Of a DNA stretch of 64,000 bases, positions 21,550 through 33,364 are shown piece by piece. The notes beneath the pieces were generated by a model, which was not told where the DNA came from, ran no database searches, and was given only the letters and a program-made list of their open reading frames with translations. How positions within the stretch are numbered: the stretch's first letter is position 1; each line of letters begins with the position of its first letter. Both the position numbers and the translations under genes were made by a program. The DNA comes from Cunninghamia lanceolata (taxonomy: Eukaryota > Streptophyta > Pinopsida > Cupressales > Cupressaceae): assembly GCA_027924645.1 (NCBI GenBank), contig BSBN01001017.1, positions 8,644,501 to 8,708,500 of the forward strand, given 5' to 3'.

Positions 21550-22976
21550 CCTATATCCCTCCACAAGTCCCTGTTCCTATGCAAACTCAAATTATCACTC
21601 CCTAGGAACAAATTTGTCCATAACCTTTTCCCCTCTAAGAAATTCAAGAAGATATTCAAGCCTCTTTCCCTGATGCTTTTTCAATCTTCAAGGGTGGACC
21701 TGTTGTCTACAAAGATAATTGGAAAGATGAGACAAAAGAGGAGGTGGAAGAAGATCAAACTAATGAGGAGCAGTTTGTTGCTATACTCACAGAGATAGAA
21801 TTGTTTGAACCGATTGCACCTATGAGTACTGTTAAGGTCACTTCAGAGGTGGATGATGTTGCCTTGCTTCATGAGCTACCTGAATATGACAAAGGAATAA
21901 CTATTTATAGCCCATTTCATGACATTGAATCAGAAAGCTTAGATTTACTGCAGCAAGAAAAATATGGTCTTGATAAAGAGGAGTCCTTCTTCTCAAGTCA
22001 AGAAACCTTTCATGAAGCTGATTTGCAAGATCTCAGCTTGTTGGAGGAACTTCCTTTCTGTGGTATAGAGAAGTTTGAGGCTGATATAACAAATGAAAGT
22101 TTGTTGGAAGAGGCTACCTCATCGTCTGAACATTTGCCTTCCTTTACTGAAGAAGACAAACTTGATTTGGAGGGCACTTCTTTGAGTAATAATGGGAATT
22201 TTGAGCTTGAGCCAGCTGTTTGTAAAAGTCTTCTAAGAGCTGATAGCTTTGATGAGCTATTGGCTATCCTAGTAAAAGAGGATGGTCCATTGACCATAGA
22301 GGAGAAGTCAACATGGCAAACTATCATGCAAGGTGAAGGTAATGATGTTATTTCTTCAAATTGTCTTCTCTCTTGTCCAACCTTAGCCATGAACCAGGAC
22401 AACCATGAACAAAAGGCAGAAAGGTTTGAAGAATGCAGCCATGATGACATTATATCAGCCTTCTTGGGTTCTTTGAAGGAAGAAGGATAAAACCATGAGG
22501 TCCCAAGTCAGCTGTTTCACACACAAGAGCAACATGAGAGTCAAATGGAAGGCACCATCATACCAAATGAAGAGCAAGAAGAGAAAGAATCAGAGAAGAG
22601 ACATGAGATCAAACATGATGATTTGCATGTCACTTCAAGGGGATGCCCAATCAGGCATCTAGCCCAGATGGAGACACATCATGAGGAGTCACCACTTGTC
22701 ATGCATGCCTCTAAGCATGAAGTTGAGCATCAAAATGGGTGGGATCAGCCTATTTATTCACCACAAGTTAGCAACATCAGCAATCAGTCCAGGTGGATAG
22801 GTGAGTTTATCTCTATTTTGTGGGGGGTGTTTTATCAATTTGTTATATGCCCATTCCCCCCTCACCTCTTTTTAACTGCCCACATGCATGAGGAACATTG
22901 TAAATTGTTAAGGGCAGTTACTTTCAAGAACCAGTTAATGGCTTTGTTTAAGGTCACCTTTGATTGGTTAGTTTAG
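21550..22976 (+). pseudogene. second interior ORF of the pol-less element, acidic protein with hydrophobic C-terminus
   Basis: One frame is maintained from about 21550 to the TAG at 22974, with stops near 21601, 21622 and 21637 and a TAA at 22488. The protein is strongly acidic with repeated leucine-acid blocks (LLHELPEYD, LLEELPFCG, LSLLEELP), Ser-rich patches and a C-terminal hydrophobic segment of about 22 residues (around 22805-22875, FISILWGVFYQFVICPF) that could span a membrane. No domain is recognised. An env-like or gag-accessory role is possible only as speculation. Two blocks of high-Glu sequence near 21744 and 22545 are separated by the 22488 stop. Confidence 0.5.
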
Positions 22977-23215
22977 GATTAGAGTAGGTTTTATTTTAGT
23001 TTTAGGTTTCCTTTCAGTAAGTGCCCTTGCACTTTGTTGTATCCTCATTAGAGATACATGCTTGCTTGTTGTTTTTTGTTTTGGCTTGGTAGCTTGCTCA
23101 ATTTTCTAGCTCCTCTGTTCCTGTTGCAGTCTCTTTTGACTCCATACCCAATGGATGTATAAGGCCACTGATCAATATGTTTAGTAGGCAAACACCCCTG
23201 AGAGGTCGCCAAAGA
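22977..23215 (+). other. 3' untranslated stretch before the right LTR
   Basis: T-rich sequence, then a short purine-containing run ending GCCAAAGA directly before the LTR. A classical polypurine tract is not obvious. Confidence 0.4.
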
Positions 23216-25493
23216 TGTTGTCATATTTTGCCTAGCCCTAAAATATTCTTGTTTCCCTCATATCAAAGAAATATGAAGGAGAGAAATCTTAAATTCTTCA
23301 ATTACTCATGTTTTGCCTTGCCAAAAATCCCAAAATCTTGCCTAAAGAATCTTTGCCAAAAACCCAGAAAAACCCAGAAATCTTTTAGCTTCAAGTATTT
23401 TCCATCGTAGGGATTTCTCAGTTTCATGCTTAGTATTTGTGTATGCATTTTCAAATGTATATTCACATATACATTCACCATTGTATATTTGCATATACAA
23501 AGGTAGATACAAAGATCATATGCAAAGGGATATGCATACGGTTTTGTTTGTATATTGTATGTGTGTGATATACAAGTGCTTATGCAAAGGAAAAGATACA
23601 AGGGAAGATGCTAAGGCAATATACAAAAGGGGAGATACAAAAGGTGGGGTTCGCTTTTTGCATGTATATGTGATTGTATCTTTGAACATATGATCTGCAT
23701 ATACAATGGAATATAGAATTCTGACATACAAAGCTTGGACCCGAAGGAATATGCAGTTTGGTTTATAAAGGTAGAGGTGATTGTATGCATATTTGTATGT
23801 ATGTTTGCATATGCAAAGGCAATATACAAGGGAATACATACAATCTAGATGTGACTAAAGAATCAAATGTGGTGGATAATCATTTGGTGTCCGCAGTTGT
23901 ATATTGCATATACAACGTCCAAAAAGTGCAACATACAAGAGGGTAAGATACAAAGGCTGGACCCGATGTTAATTTCAATTTGCTCTATAAAAGTTGGGGT
24001 CCGCCTATTGTATGTATATTCAATTGTATCTCATATACAATCACATATGCAAAAGTCACATACAAAAGTTTTTTCGGTGAGACATGCATATCGGTGTTTC
24101 AGTTTGAGGTCTTTCTGATGACCGATAAGGAGGATGCAATGTTTAGCGATGGGTCCCAGGTTCAACATAGCGGTGAATTAGGTGATGAGACGTGGCAAGG
24201 GCAAATATACAAGAAGGGTGGTACAGAAGGTAAAGGCCCGCGATTGTATGTTGGCAATTGTATTACATATACATTGGCACATACAATCACATATACAAAG
24301 GCTGAATATGCAAAAGGCAAAAGTGAAGGAGACTTTGTATGATGCACCAAGTGAACCTAAAAGTGCAGTTACAATTGTATATACAATGGCAGATACAAAG
24401 TGATATACAATTGCAAGATACAGTTGACCGTAACTTTGACCACCCATATCTCCCTCATTCTGGCAAATTTCAACATGCTTCAAAAGGCAGATGTGCTTGT
24501 TTTTGCCTCCTCTTTCATCTGGTGGGCTTTATAGAGGATATCTTCACTTTCAAAATTTGATGCAAGTCTGCAGGCTCAATTGACTGGATGTTTCAGTGAC
24601 CAATTTGGCACATGCAGATGCAGATATTTGTTGTATTTATGGGTGTAGGTTGATGATTTAGCAGCTCACATTGAGGTTTCAAAATATCTTCCATCTACCC
24701 CTGTTCCAAATATTTTCATGCCATAACTTCTTGCAAGTGGACATCCCTTCAGATGCAGATATTTTTCTGACAGAGCAACAGTTTCTAGAATTCATTGTAA
24801 CTGACTCAGGTAAAAAATGCTATATATGCTAAAGTATGGGATGTAAAACAAGAGGATGGTTTTATTTTGGAGCTATCATGCTGCCATTTTCTATAGTCAG
24901 ACCTCTTAGTGTAATTGCAGGGTATGGGAATGTGACTCACTGTGCTTGAATCTGGCCTCTGCTATCTTCCTTTTATCCACCAATGAATGTGATTAGCTAT
25001 GTTAGGTATACCTTTGCTATTGAATATTCTGTAATGTAATGGTTTTTGACCTTCATGATCAATATATGCATTATTTCTTGCCTCTCTTGTGTCCTAATTT
25101 CTATGTTTCACTTGAAGTTGTAATCTATTCTGTGAGTAAAATGGCTCTTCTATAGGTTAGATCTTCATATCGAAGCCTCAATGAGCCTTATAAGTCTGTA
25201 TGAACTCCCTTCATGATTGAGATCATTGTTGTGTCTCTCTTCCAAAATCACTATTGCTCACTAAATCTGGTGTATCACCCCTTTTATTTCAGTTTCCTTC
25301 TAACCCTTTTCCCCTGTAAACATTAGCACTAGTTTAGGTATTTTCCTCTAAGCATTAGGTTCAGAGGTAGGAAGCCAACCTTCTCCAGAGGTCTGATCTC
25401 AGTTCACAAGGTCCCACACTTCGAGATCATTCCCATTATGTCATTAGAATGCTTGGACTCTCTCCAAGCAGGGTGCAATTCTATGTGGCAACA
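23216..25493 (+). repeat. right LTR of the pol-less element
   Basis: 2278 bp, direct repeat of 18067-20346. It starts TGTTGTCATATTTTGC and ends GTGGCAACA, followed by the GTCTT duplication. Promoter modules 2 and 3 are kept (23764-23770, 23986-23993). Scattered substitutions relative to the left copy show that the insertion is not recent. Confidence 0.95.
24117..24342 (+). other. small conserved ORF start inside the LTR
   Basis: Downstream of promoter module 3 both LTRs open with an ATG and a peptide sharing KEDAMFSDGSQVQH and GDETWQGQIYKKGGT. In the left LTR (ATG near 18970) it ends after about 41 codons; in the right LTR the frame runs on to 24342. It could be a short leader ORF. No domain is recognised and nucleotide conservation between LTRs alone could explain it. 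Confidence 0.3.
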
Positions 25494-25498
25494 GTCTT
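25494..25498. repeat. target-site duplication GTCTT, right copy
   Basis: Identical to 18062-18066 and directly follows the right LTR. Confidence 0.95.
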
Positions 25499-26110
25499 AT
25501 TGAAGGCTTCTTACCAAACCACACCTCCATGGGTGTCTTGTCAACAAGAGTTGATGTAGGAGACTTGTTTACCAAGTAGCAAGCAGTGGCAACAACTTCA
25601 GCCCAAAACTTCTGTTCGAGGCCAGCTCCACTAAGCATACTCCTAGCCTTCTCCATTAGTGTCTTGTTCATCATCTCTACAACTCCATTTTGCTGTGGGG
25701 TGTATGGAGTTGTCTTATGTCTTTCAATCCCATGTTCTTTATAGAACTTATCGAATTCTATGGAACAAAACTCACCATCATTGTCAGTTCTCAAACAGTT
25801 AATCTTTTTGCTAGTCTGATTCTCAATAAAAGCTTTAAACTCTTTGAATTGACTAAAGACTTTAGATTTGCTCTTGAGAAAATAAATCCATGTCCTTCTA
25901 CTGTAATCATCTATGAAAGATAAAAAAATATACATATTTAGAGATCGAAGGAACATTAACTAGACCAAACACATCAGAAATAATAAGCTCCAATACCTGA
26001 GAAGACTTATGAGAACTCAAGTAAAATAGAACATGGTTTTGCTTTCCATATATACAATGTTCACAAAAGTCAAAATCAATATTACAATCATCTAACCCCT
26101 CAACGAGGTT
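25499..26110 (-). pseudogene. pol: copia integrase core, minus strand
   Basis: On the minus strand the frame reads FIDDYSRRTWIYFLKSKSK near 25920, the catalytic Asp in LRTDNDGEF near 25790, and the Glu-containing PYTPQQNGVVEMMNKTL near 25700, then MEVWFGKKPSIR up to the insertion at 25498. It is the upstream continuation of the fragment at 16151-18066. The core is open for about 150 codons; upstream (25960-26110) the frame is disturbed, and the zinc-finger half is at 26110-26200. Confidence 0.85.
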
Positions 26111-26510
26111 TTTATTTTTCTAGGTTCTAAGACCCTTCTCACCAATATGGCCAAGTCTCTTATGCCATAACATTGCCTTCTCAGTAAGAAGTTTAACTTC
26201 AAAAGCATGAGCACCTTTAGGTACCCAAAATGCACTACCATCAGAAGTTGATACAACAGATCTTTTAGTTGCTGGTTCCAATGGTGGGGATGAAGTGACT
26301 ACAACTCTTTTCTTTGAGTCAGAAGAATTATTACATTGTGAAATACATGCCTCTAGCTGAAATAGAGTACATCTGTAAGTACCCTTCACAAGTACCATAG
26401 CTCCTCTAGTCATCTTGCATCCTTCTTTCAAGAAGACAACTTGCACACCTGCATCATTCAATTTACTTACAGAAAGTAGGTTCCGTGCTAAGCATGAGAT
26501 GTGCATAACC
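26111..26510 (-). pseudogene. pol: copia pre-integrase region, minus strand
   Basis: A 128-codon open stretch with the GAG-pre-integrase signature: CKMTRGAMVLVKGTYRCTLF near 26400 and MLWHKRLGHIGEKGL near 26150, the His residues of the integrase zinc site. It joins the protease upstream (26510-26720) and integrase core downstream. A stop lies at the boundary near 26120. Confidence 0.8.
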
Positions 26511-27600
26511 CCAAAGATCCCCTTCAGTCGTCCATCAGGAATCAGATTGTGACTCTTCCACGACCAACTATCTTCATATGAGAGTCATCACCCAGGTACA
26601 CTCTTCCACCATTGAACTCTTCATACTTTGTAAACCAGTCTCAATGCAAAGTCATGTGAAAAGAGGAACCAGAATCAATCAGCCACACATCATCAGATGC
26701 ATGGGTGGCCAAGGCAGCGATGAAAGTATCACCATCATCTTGTGACTTGTCAGATTCAAAATTAGAGATGTTCTTCTTCTTTTTCTTCTTCTTCTCCTTG
26801 CACTCCTGTCAGAGATGCCCAATTTTTCCATAGTTCCAACATAGTGCCTTGGACTTTCCAAGAGATTTGGATCTCCCATGATATTTGGATCTATCATTCT
26901 CAGCTTTCTTGTCCTTCTTCCCTTTCTCCTTGGGTCTTCCATGAACTGCAAGAGCCTCTTTGGCTGACTTGGATGACTTTCTCCGCATCTCTTTAGATAA
27001 CAGCGAAGACACTACCTCATCCATCTTGAAGGTGGTTGTAGTGCTTCCGATGGCCATTACAAGATGATCCCACGAATCTAGTAAAGAACAAAGAAAGGTC
27101 ATACAATGATCCTCCTCCATCTTCACACCAATGGATGTCAATTATGCAACTAGCATATTAAAGGCATTCATGTGATTAGAAATAGATCCTCCATCTTCCA
27201 TCCTTAGAGAATATAACTTCTTCCATAGGAATAACTTGTTTACCAGTGATTTAGCCTAATAAACATCACCAAGTTTCTTCCATAGCTCCTTCACGGTCTT
27301 CTCTTCATGAACATTTAACAGGACATAATCAACCAAACAGAGTCTCACAAGACCCTTGTCTTTACGATCTTTGAGATCCCAATCTACCTGTGCCATTGCC
27401 CTTGGTATTGTACCAGAAATTGTTTCCTATAGGTCTCTATCAACAAGCATATCTTCCATTTTGAGTTTCCACAACTTGAAATTGCTGCCATTAAACTTTT
27501 CCACCTCTATTCTTCTGGATGTGCTTGTTGTCTCCTTCCCGCAACAAGATTACAAAATACTCTGCACAGACTCCCACTCAATCCAAGATTAGTACAAAAA
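26511..27600 (-). pseudogene. gag: copia gag and protease, minus strand
   Basis: Gag begins shortly after the primer site; RIEVEKFNGSNFKLWKLKME near 27500 is the typical copia gag start. A UBN2-like helical region follows (CSLLDSWDHLVMAIGS near 27070). The zinc knuckle CWNYGKIGHL-QEC near 26825 has lost its second Cys (Tyr). The protease motif LIDSGSSFHMT lies near 26680. One frame is kept throughout; the interruptions (DRDL-ETIS, DVY-AKS, LVA-LTS, GHL-QEC, LH-DWF) are TAG, TAA or TGA at positions where Gln or Arg is usual. Confidence 0.8.
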
Positions 27601-27630
27601 ACCCTACCTAGCAGCTAGGACCAAAAATGG

Positions 27631-27647
27631 CCAGGCTCTGATACCAA
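27631..27647 (-). other. primer-binding site, tRNA-iMet type
   Basis: The minus strand reads TTGGTATCAGAGCCTGG immediately after the LTR end, the standard copia primer site complementary to the initiator methionine tRNA 3' end. Confidence 0.85.
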
Positions 27648-27648
27648 C

Positions 27649-28669
27649 TGAAAGGAAGCTAGGTGTGCGGAAAATGTTTCCTAAACTAATCTAATGAGGG
27701 GAGTGGTATGCAAATTCATTTTAACCCTTACAATTGCAGCAATATTAAACATATATCAGAGATATTACAACAACAAAAACAATACAAGAATGAAGACAGA
27801 GAGAGATAGACACAAGATGTATCATGGGGAAAACCTTTTCAGGTGAGAAACCCCACACTCTAAAACCTGCACAATGTATTAACAAATCTATAAAGGATTA
27901 CAATACACTTGCAATGAAAGTTCTTCCAAGAGTCTTCAAATGTCGTTTATGGAGTTATTCCGGCAACATAACAATGCCTGTAAATCAACTATTCATCTAC
28001 AACTCCAAAACTATGCAATATATAGAGATACAAGGCAATATTGAGAAGCCTCTAGAGATGGGTATCCATCTTGGCCACATGGCCATTTCACACATCGCAA
28101 GGACACTTGTCCAACATATTCTCACTCTTACATATGTCATAACATGGCATATTTGACTTCCTAAGGATAGAGCGCTCCATGCTAAAAATAGGCAATGACA
28201 GATGCTCTTACACATCTTACAGCCATCATAAAAATTTGCAACATGACAACACTTAATGTTGTAAGAGAATTTGTCATACAAGACTAAATATAGTAAATTC
28301 CTTTTACAACATGTCATTGTCCAACTTGGGTGCCCAAAGATGCCTTCCCTCATGCAAAGATACTCTCTGACACTTGTCCTCACTCGTCATAGGAATCTCT
28401 ATACTTGGCTCTTGCGCGTCATAGATTCTATCATATGGAATATCATCTTCCACATACCACAAGATTCTGACACATGGCATATTAGTACCATGTCAAATGG
28501 ACTTCCAAATCCATGTAGGTTTGACTTGACCATCCAAGTCACATTCCAAGTAGGATGACATGTTGCGATGCCACCTCATGCTAAATGACAAAACATGATG
28601 TGCAAGTAAATACAAATTGGGCAATAAAATAAATACATAAATAAATAATCAATGCTAGGAATCCCAACA
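27649..28669 (-). mobile_element. 5' LTR of the minus-strand copia element
   Basis: The inner end (TTTCA on the minus strand) is fixed by the primer site. The outer end is placed where the minus strand starts TGTTGGGATTCC, a common copia LTR start. No second LTR is available for comparison. Confidence 0.6.
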
Positions 28670-30930
28670 TGCCTTATATAACCTTTTAAGGGTGATTTCT
28701 AAACCATCACACCTTTTCACAAAGGTTGTCATTAATAATGGTTTAATAAACATAATAACTCCTTTTTAAAAGGGTTTTTTCATATTTATTCTTTATTTAT
28801 CTCCCTTTTAACCAAAGGATCATAATATCCTTTATTTTCCATCTCCCTTTTAATTATAAAGGGTAAATAAACTTTATCCTCTTAAAATTTTAGAGGATTA
28901 TTCATAAATATATTTCTTTTTCATTTTGGAGAAAAAGTCACATAACATATATGGCTATTATGATTGTGTACAAGAATATCCTTGCAATGATTGATATCAC
29001 ATTATTTTTCTTCACCCATGTTTGGGTCCACTTTTCATACCAAAATATATTGTTTCTAGCTATGACCATGTTAGATACACAACTAGATTAGTCTAGAGCT
29101 TTCCATATATGAATATATGACCAAACAAGGGTGTTTAACCACACTCTCAAGCACCTTCTATGGATCTACAACAATAAACATCTATACACTTGGGTTGTTA
29201 ACAACCCCTCCATCTAACATGCCTACAAATGAGCTCTCCATAGTTCTAGAAGGCATAGTCCTTTCTAGATGTTTTGTTAGTTCCAACCTAAAACACTACT
29301 AAGCATATCCTACAATTCACTATCCACATAATAAATTCATGCACAAGAATGAGAAGTTGAAAAGGTACAAAGAGTTTCTATAGTAGATCTAGGATGTACA
29401 CTATCAATTTTATTACATACTTGCATGCCAACAATAGAATACAAAGATCACCATGATACTCATTGAACATCACACACATTTTAAGTAGGTGACAAAGTAT
29501 AGTTACATCTTTGAAAGAACACTTTAAGGGGCCAAATTGAAATATTAAGCATCTCCAATATGGTCCTTACACCATTCTTTGTGTAGCTAGTGAGAACACA
29601 TTTACTCTCAACCTTTCACAATACTTGGGTCTACATTTGGTATTCAATGTGTAAATATTTAATCTTTGCTTTCCCCTTCTACTTAAGTGTATGACTATTC
29701 AACATCCTATGGTTGCTTTCCTCCTCTACTTAAGTGTATGACTATTCAACACCATATGGAATTGGACACAACACACATACAACCAACCATGAGGGACAAC
29801 ATCATTGATATCACTACTACTCATACTAGCCATAGTACCCATCAACGCTTTTAAGTAGCCAAGACTAGAAGTAGTATGAAAATCACGATAAGTAGAACGC
29901 TCTAAAATAATAGTGTGCATATTTTCTTTATCTCTTTGCCAACATAATGGATACCATCAATCTTCAATAGGGGATGATTTATTAGAGCATAGCCTTGCAC
30001 ATCCTCTTTAGCAACACCATCTAGGCACTTAGATTCACTCAACAAACATAACATGATACTAGCACATCCATGTGTAACACTATCCCCTTGCATTTTCACA
30101 TAGTTATTGCATGCCACTATGCAATACTACTCATGTGAATCTTGTTTCTTTAATATGGTTGCACATGCTGGTGTCTAGTTATAGGCAATATGTTTGCAAC
30201 ACATGAAGCATTTGCATCCACATGTTATGCTTCCATACATGCATAACACCTTACAATGTTTACATCATAGAACATGATCATACACGTAGCGCCATGCACA
30301 TCTATCACATGGAAACATCTATGGCACATGTCATTATAATAAAACTAGCACCATACTAGTTTGACATATATCATCACCCTATCGACATAGTCAATGCATC
30401 ATACACACGTGAAACCTATCAACATATTTGTGGAGCCTAGTTGATGACCTACTTGTATAAATACCTTGTTTGTACATCTTGTAAATTAGAATAGACATAA
30501 CATGATTCTAATATTACCTCTCTATATATTTATCATGTTTAATTTAACTAGAAGTTGCATATTTGTTATAAAATTTCTTCAATTGAGAGTGTTTTGGGTT
30601 TAATATCTAATTTCTTCAACACATTTTACGATCTTTTTAAAGTAGTAAGCAATCTATAAGATCATCAACTAATTAATCTTGAGAATCAGAAAATATTAGT
30701 TATAAACAACTATAAAAATAAACAAGAAAAGTAAAAGGTCACTTTTCAAAGAAATGTATTTAACCAATTCTAAAATCAACTCCTTAGGTTATCAAGCATA
30801 TCAAAGAAGGCTCTCAAATTTTACAAGAGCATCTTGACATTTCTTGAGCCTTTGCTAACTACTATGAACATGTTTGGAAAGCCTAAAGTCCATATCTAGA
30901 TTGATTTAATTCTCTTTAGCAATGCATTCA
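28670..30930. other. AT-rich intergenic stretch without recognised genes
   Basis: Low-complexity AT-rich sequence. It includes a duplicated stretch of about 35 bases (CTACTTAAGTGTATGACTAT context, near 29680 and 29735) and a TATA-like TATAAATACC near 30455. No coding family is recognised on either strand. Confidence 0.5.
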
Positions 30931-30939
30931 ACTAGCCCT

Positions 30940-31900
30940 TGAAGGATTTCCCATACCCACAAAGATTTGTGTGAGCAAATTTTAACTCAAGAAGACCTTC
31001 ATGAGGTCTTTCTTCCATGGCTAATGTTAAATCCCTATGATGTGATGGATTTCATTGTGAGTTTTATAAATCCCTTTGGGATATGGCTGGTAATGATTTT
31101 TAGAGTTTATTTGGAAGCTTATTACTCAAAATACTTAGGAAATATTATTAAGAAATGAAAATCAAGTTCATACCCAAGGCTAGAGATCTGGAGGATATTT
31201 GCAGTTGACAACTAATCACTCTATTTAGTGTCTCTTATATGATCATTGCCAAGGCTCTCGCTCTTAAGATACACCATGTTCTCCCTTTGATTGTTCATCT
31301 AGAGCAAACTAGGTTCATTAAACCTAGATGGATTCTTAGGGAAGAAATGGAGCAAGATGGACATTCTCAGCAATAAACCTTCTTTGTCAAAATTAACTAC
31401 CAAAGCCTATGATCACATAGAGTGGATTTTCATACTTTGAATTCTTCAAGATTTAGGTTTTGGTCCTAAATTCCTAAGATATGTTAAAATGTTTTTTATG
31501 GATGCTTCTATTTGTATTACTATTAACGCCCATCAATCCTCTTCTTTTGGGATTTCTCAATGTATGTAGCCAGGATGTTCTTTTGCTTCTACATTATATG
31601 TTTTGGATACTTAAGGATTTGGTTATCTATTGGCTCATGTTATATCATAAAACTTGGTCAAACTTATTACTATTCTGACTCATAAGTAATAAGTTTGACC
31701 AAGTTTTGTTGATAATTCTTTTTATTACTATTATGATCGTTTTGTTGATAATTCATTTCTCACTATACTAGAGGATGATAGTAATGTGAATTAAGCTCTT
31801 TGATGCTTGGATACTTTTTTATTAACTTCTAGTTCAACTATTCAATAGAAAAAAATCTAATGCTATAGATAGTCTCTTTTGTCTAAACTTGCATGGCTTA
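30940..31900 (+). pseudogene. LINE (L1-type) reverse transcriptase fragment
   Basis: Translating across several frames shows consecutive L1 RT blocks: LTQEDLHEVFL and EAYYSKYLGNIIKK (30970-31155), an LITLFSVSYMIIAKALALKI block (about 31212-31270) followed by HLEQTRFIK, then LGFGPKFLRYVKMFFMDAS and a GISQCM-PGCSFAS block (31450-31590), and a DDSNVN-AL-CLDTFLL block near 31770. The catalytic FADD-type motif is not visible; it would fall in the disturbed stretch 31640-31770 around the hairpin. Multiple frameshifts and stops show an old copy. Confidence 0.75.
31649..31707. repeat. perfect 23-bp inverted repeat (hairpin)
   Basis: Arms 31649-31671 and 31685-31707 are exact reverse complements (AAAACTTGGTCAAACTTATTACT is the left arm start to end in two parts) with a 13-base loop. 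It lies inside decayed LINE sequence where perfection is unexpected. Confidence 0.9.
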
Positions 31901-32443
31901 ATTCTCAATGTAGAGCTTATAGTCATAGTGCTCATGGATAGTATCTAAGTTCTTTGTTAGCCTTCAACTTCTTCTCAACCTCAAGAAAGATGTGTGTTTT
32001 TCTAGGAAGATAGTGGTAGACTTCCCCACCTTGCCTTGGCTATCTATCCTCCTAGGGTTGTTGATCAACCTATTGATGAAGTGTAGGATGAACAAGGTAA
32101 TGATGATGCTCTTACAGGCTGAGAGCCCATACCAGATGGTTAGAATAATTTTGATGTGCATAAACCAAAAAATCATGACTCACCTCCTATTATTGGATCA
32201 AAAGATCTTACTGCTTATTTTTATGTGTTTATCTATGAATATGTTATTATTTAAATCTTTGTCTTATATAGACTATGGGGTATTCCACCCATTTTTTTGG
32301 TAAAAAGTTTTATATAATTAATAGAAATGCACTATTTCATTTAAAATTTTTTTTAATAACACTTACTAATTAGGTTGTAAGCAATTTAGATTGCCCTTGT
32401 ACTTTGATAGCTCACATGGACAAATGATGTTGAAAGTCATATA
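31901..32443. other. stretch between LINE fragment and pogo-like element
   Basis: Probably more LINE-derived sequence, to judge from short plus-strand hydrophobic frames (31992-32303), but no block is secure. It ends TATA directly before the GGGG terminus of the next element. Confidence 0.35.
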
Positions 32444-32514
32444 GGGGTGAGGAGCCAGAACGTACGCAGGCACCCTAACATGCAATAGGACCGGTGCACG
32501 TTGGGGCCCACACA

Positions 32515-33265
32515 TACACACTGGTCCCCCATAAGTTACAAAAATATTCTTGCATAAAAAAACACTTTTAGATGAAACACAAATCAGATATTAAATGCAC
32601 ATTTTATAGTATAATATTGTCAACAAAACATTAAAAATATAGAAGCCAAACATGTTATATTATTTTCAACTTGTATCTGACATACACCATATGGTAGGAA
32701 CTTTAAACTTAAATAGCATTAACATAAAACTTTTCATCCTTCCCCATTAACTTTATAAAGAGAACTGTTGCACCAATCCAGGCGTCACTTCCACATTATT
32801 CACGATTACACAACTACAGAACAATGCCACCTCAACACAATTCAAACCCATCTGTCCCATATTTGACCAAAATGCTAACCCATTACAACAATTTTTTCCA
32901 CCGTAGCATAACCCAAACGACATGCAAATGCATTAGCCTATCTCATCAGACATGAGACCTACAACACGTATTAGCAGGAGTCTGTCCCATCTGGCCAAGT
33001 AGGCTGTGCACGTACTGGCTCCTTCCTCTAAAAACCCACTTGTATAAAAAAATTAAAGGTGTAAGGCCACATTATTCATAAAAAAATTATGGAAACAAAT
33101 GCAAACAATACACCAAACCAATCAACTCAAGAATTAATGGCCCAAATCAATCAAATCTATAATTCATATCACCCAGAATTCAATTTCGAAATAGGACAGG
33201 GATTTAATTCACCACACCAAACAAGCATCAATAAAATTCAAATAATTCCCAATTCAAATAGCCGT
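32515..33265 (+). repeat. long inverted repeat A, left copy
   Basis: Reverse-complement match to 40140-41010, for example the run around AAATCAGATATTAAATGCAC and the run around AACAATACACCAAACCAATC. The right copy contains about 130 extra bases (40720-40848). A frame starting at 33089 (METNANNTPNQSTQ) is inside this repeat, and the right copy begins with the same peptide. Confidence 0.85.
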
Positions 33266-33364
33266 GAAAACCTTGATGTATTCACTTATTCTGCAGTGAG
33301 TGACATAAGAAATGGAGGAGTGACAAGTACAAATTCTAGTTCAACAGCTTCCATATTGTTCTAG
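33089..33364 (+). other. 91-codon ORF overlapping the end of inverted repeat A
   Basis: An Asn/Gln/Ser-rich frame with an ATG shared by the other repeat arm, where it is stopped after roughly 40 codons. A TATA-like TTTATAAAG lies about 330 bases upstream. It may be a first exon of an element gene or chance. No domain is recognised. Confidence 0.3.

Larger units (their letters stand above)
18067..25493 (+). mobile_element. pol-less LTR retrotransposon (LARD-like), 7.4 kb, inserted in copia integrase
   Basis: Two direct repeats of 2280 and 2278 bp flank a 2.87-kb interior. Both start TGTTGTCATATTTTGC and end in TATGTG(A/G)CAACA, so the termini are TG/CA with a longer inverted match TGTTGTCA/TG-GACAACA. 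A primer-site-like sequence follows the left LTR and a perfect 5-bp target duplication flanks the element. The interior encodes proteins without any recognisable protease, RT, RNase H or integrase, so mobilisation would depend on another element. Orientation is set by the primer site. Confidence 0.9.
15873..28669 (-). mobile_element. Ty1/copia retrotransposon on the minus strand, split by a 7.4-kb insertion
   Basis: Reading leftward from the 5' LTR at 27649-28669 one finds a tRNA-iMet-type primer site, gag, protease, integrase, RT and RNase H, which is copia order. The reading is broken at 18067-25493 by another LTR element whose 5-bp target duplication restores the integrase reading exactly. 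No 3' LTR matching 27649-28669 is visible at the left, where a gypsy LTR abuts, so the 3' end is lost. Confidence 0.85.

Noticed and set aside
29676..29770. Short direct duplication as a target-site or attachment site
   Set aside because: Two imperfect copies 55 bases apart with no element between them; looks like local slippage or duplication.
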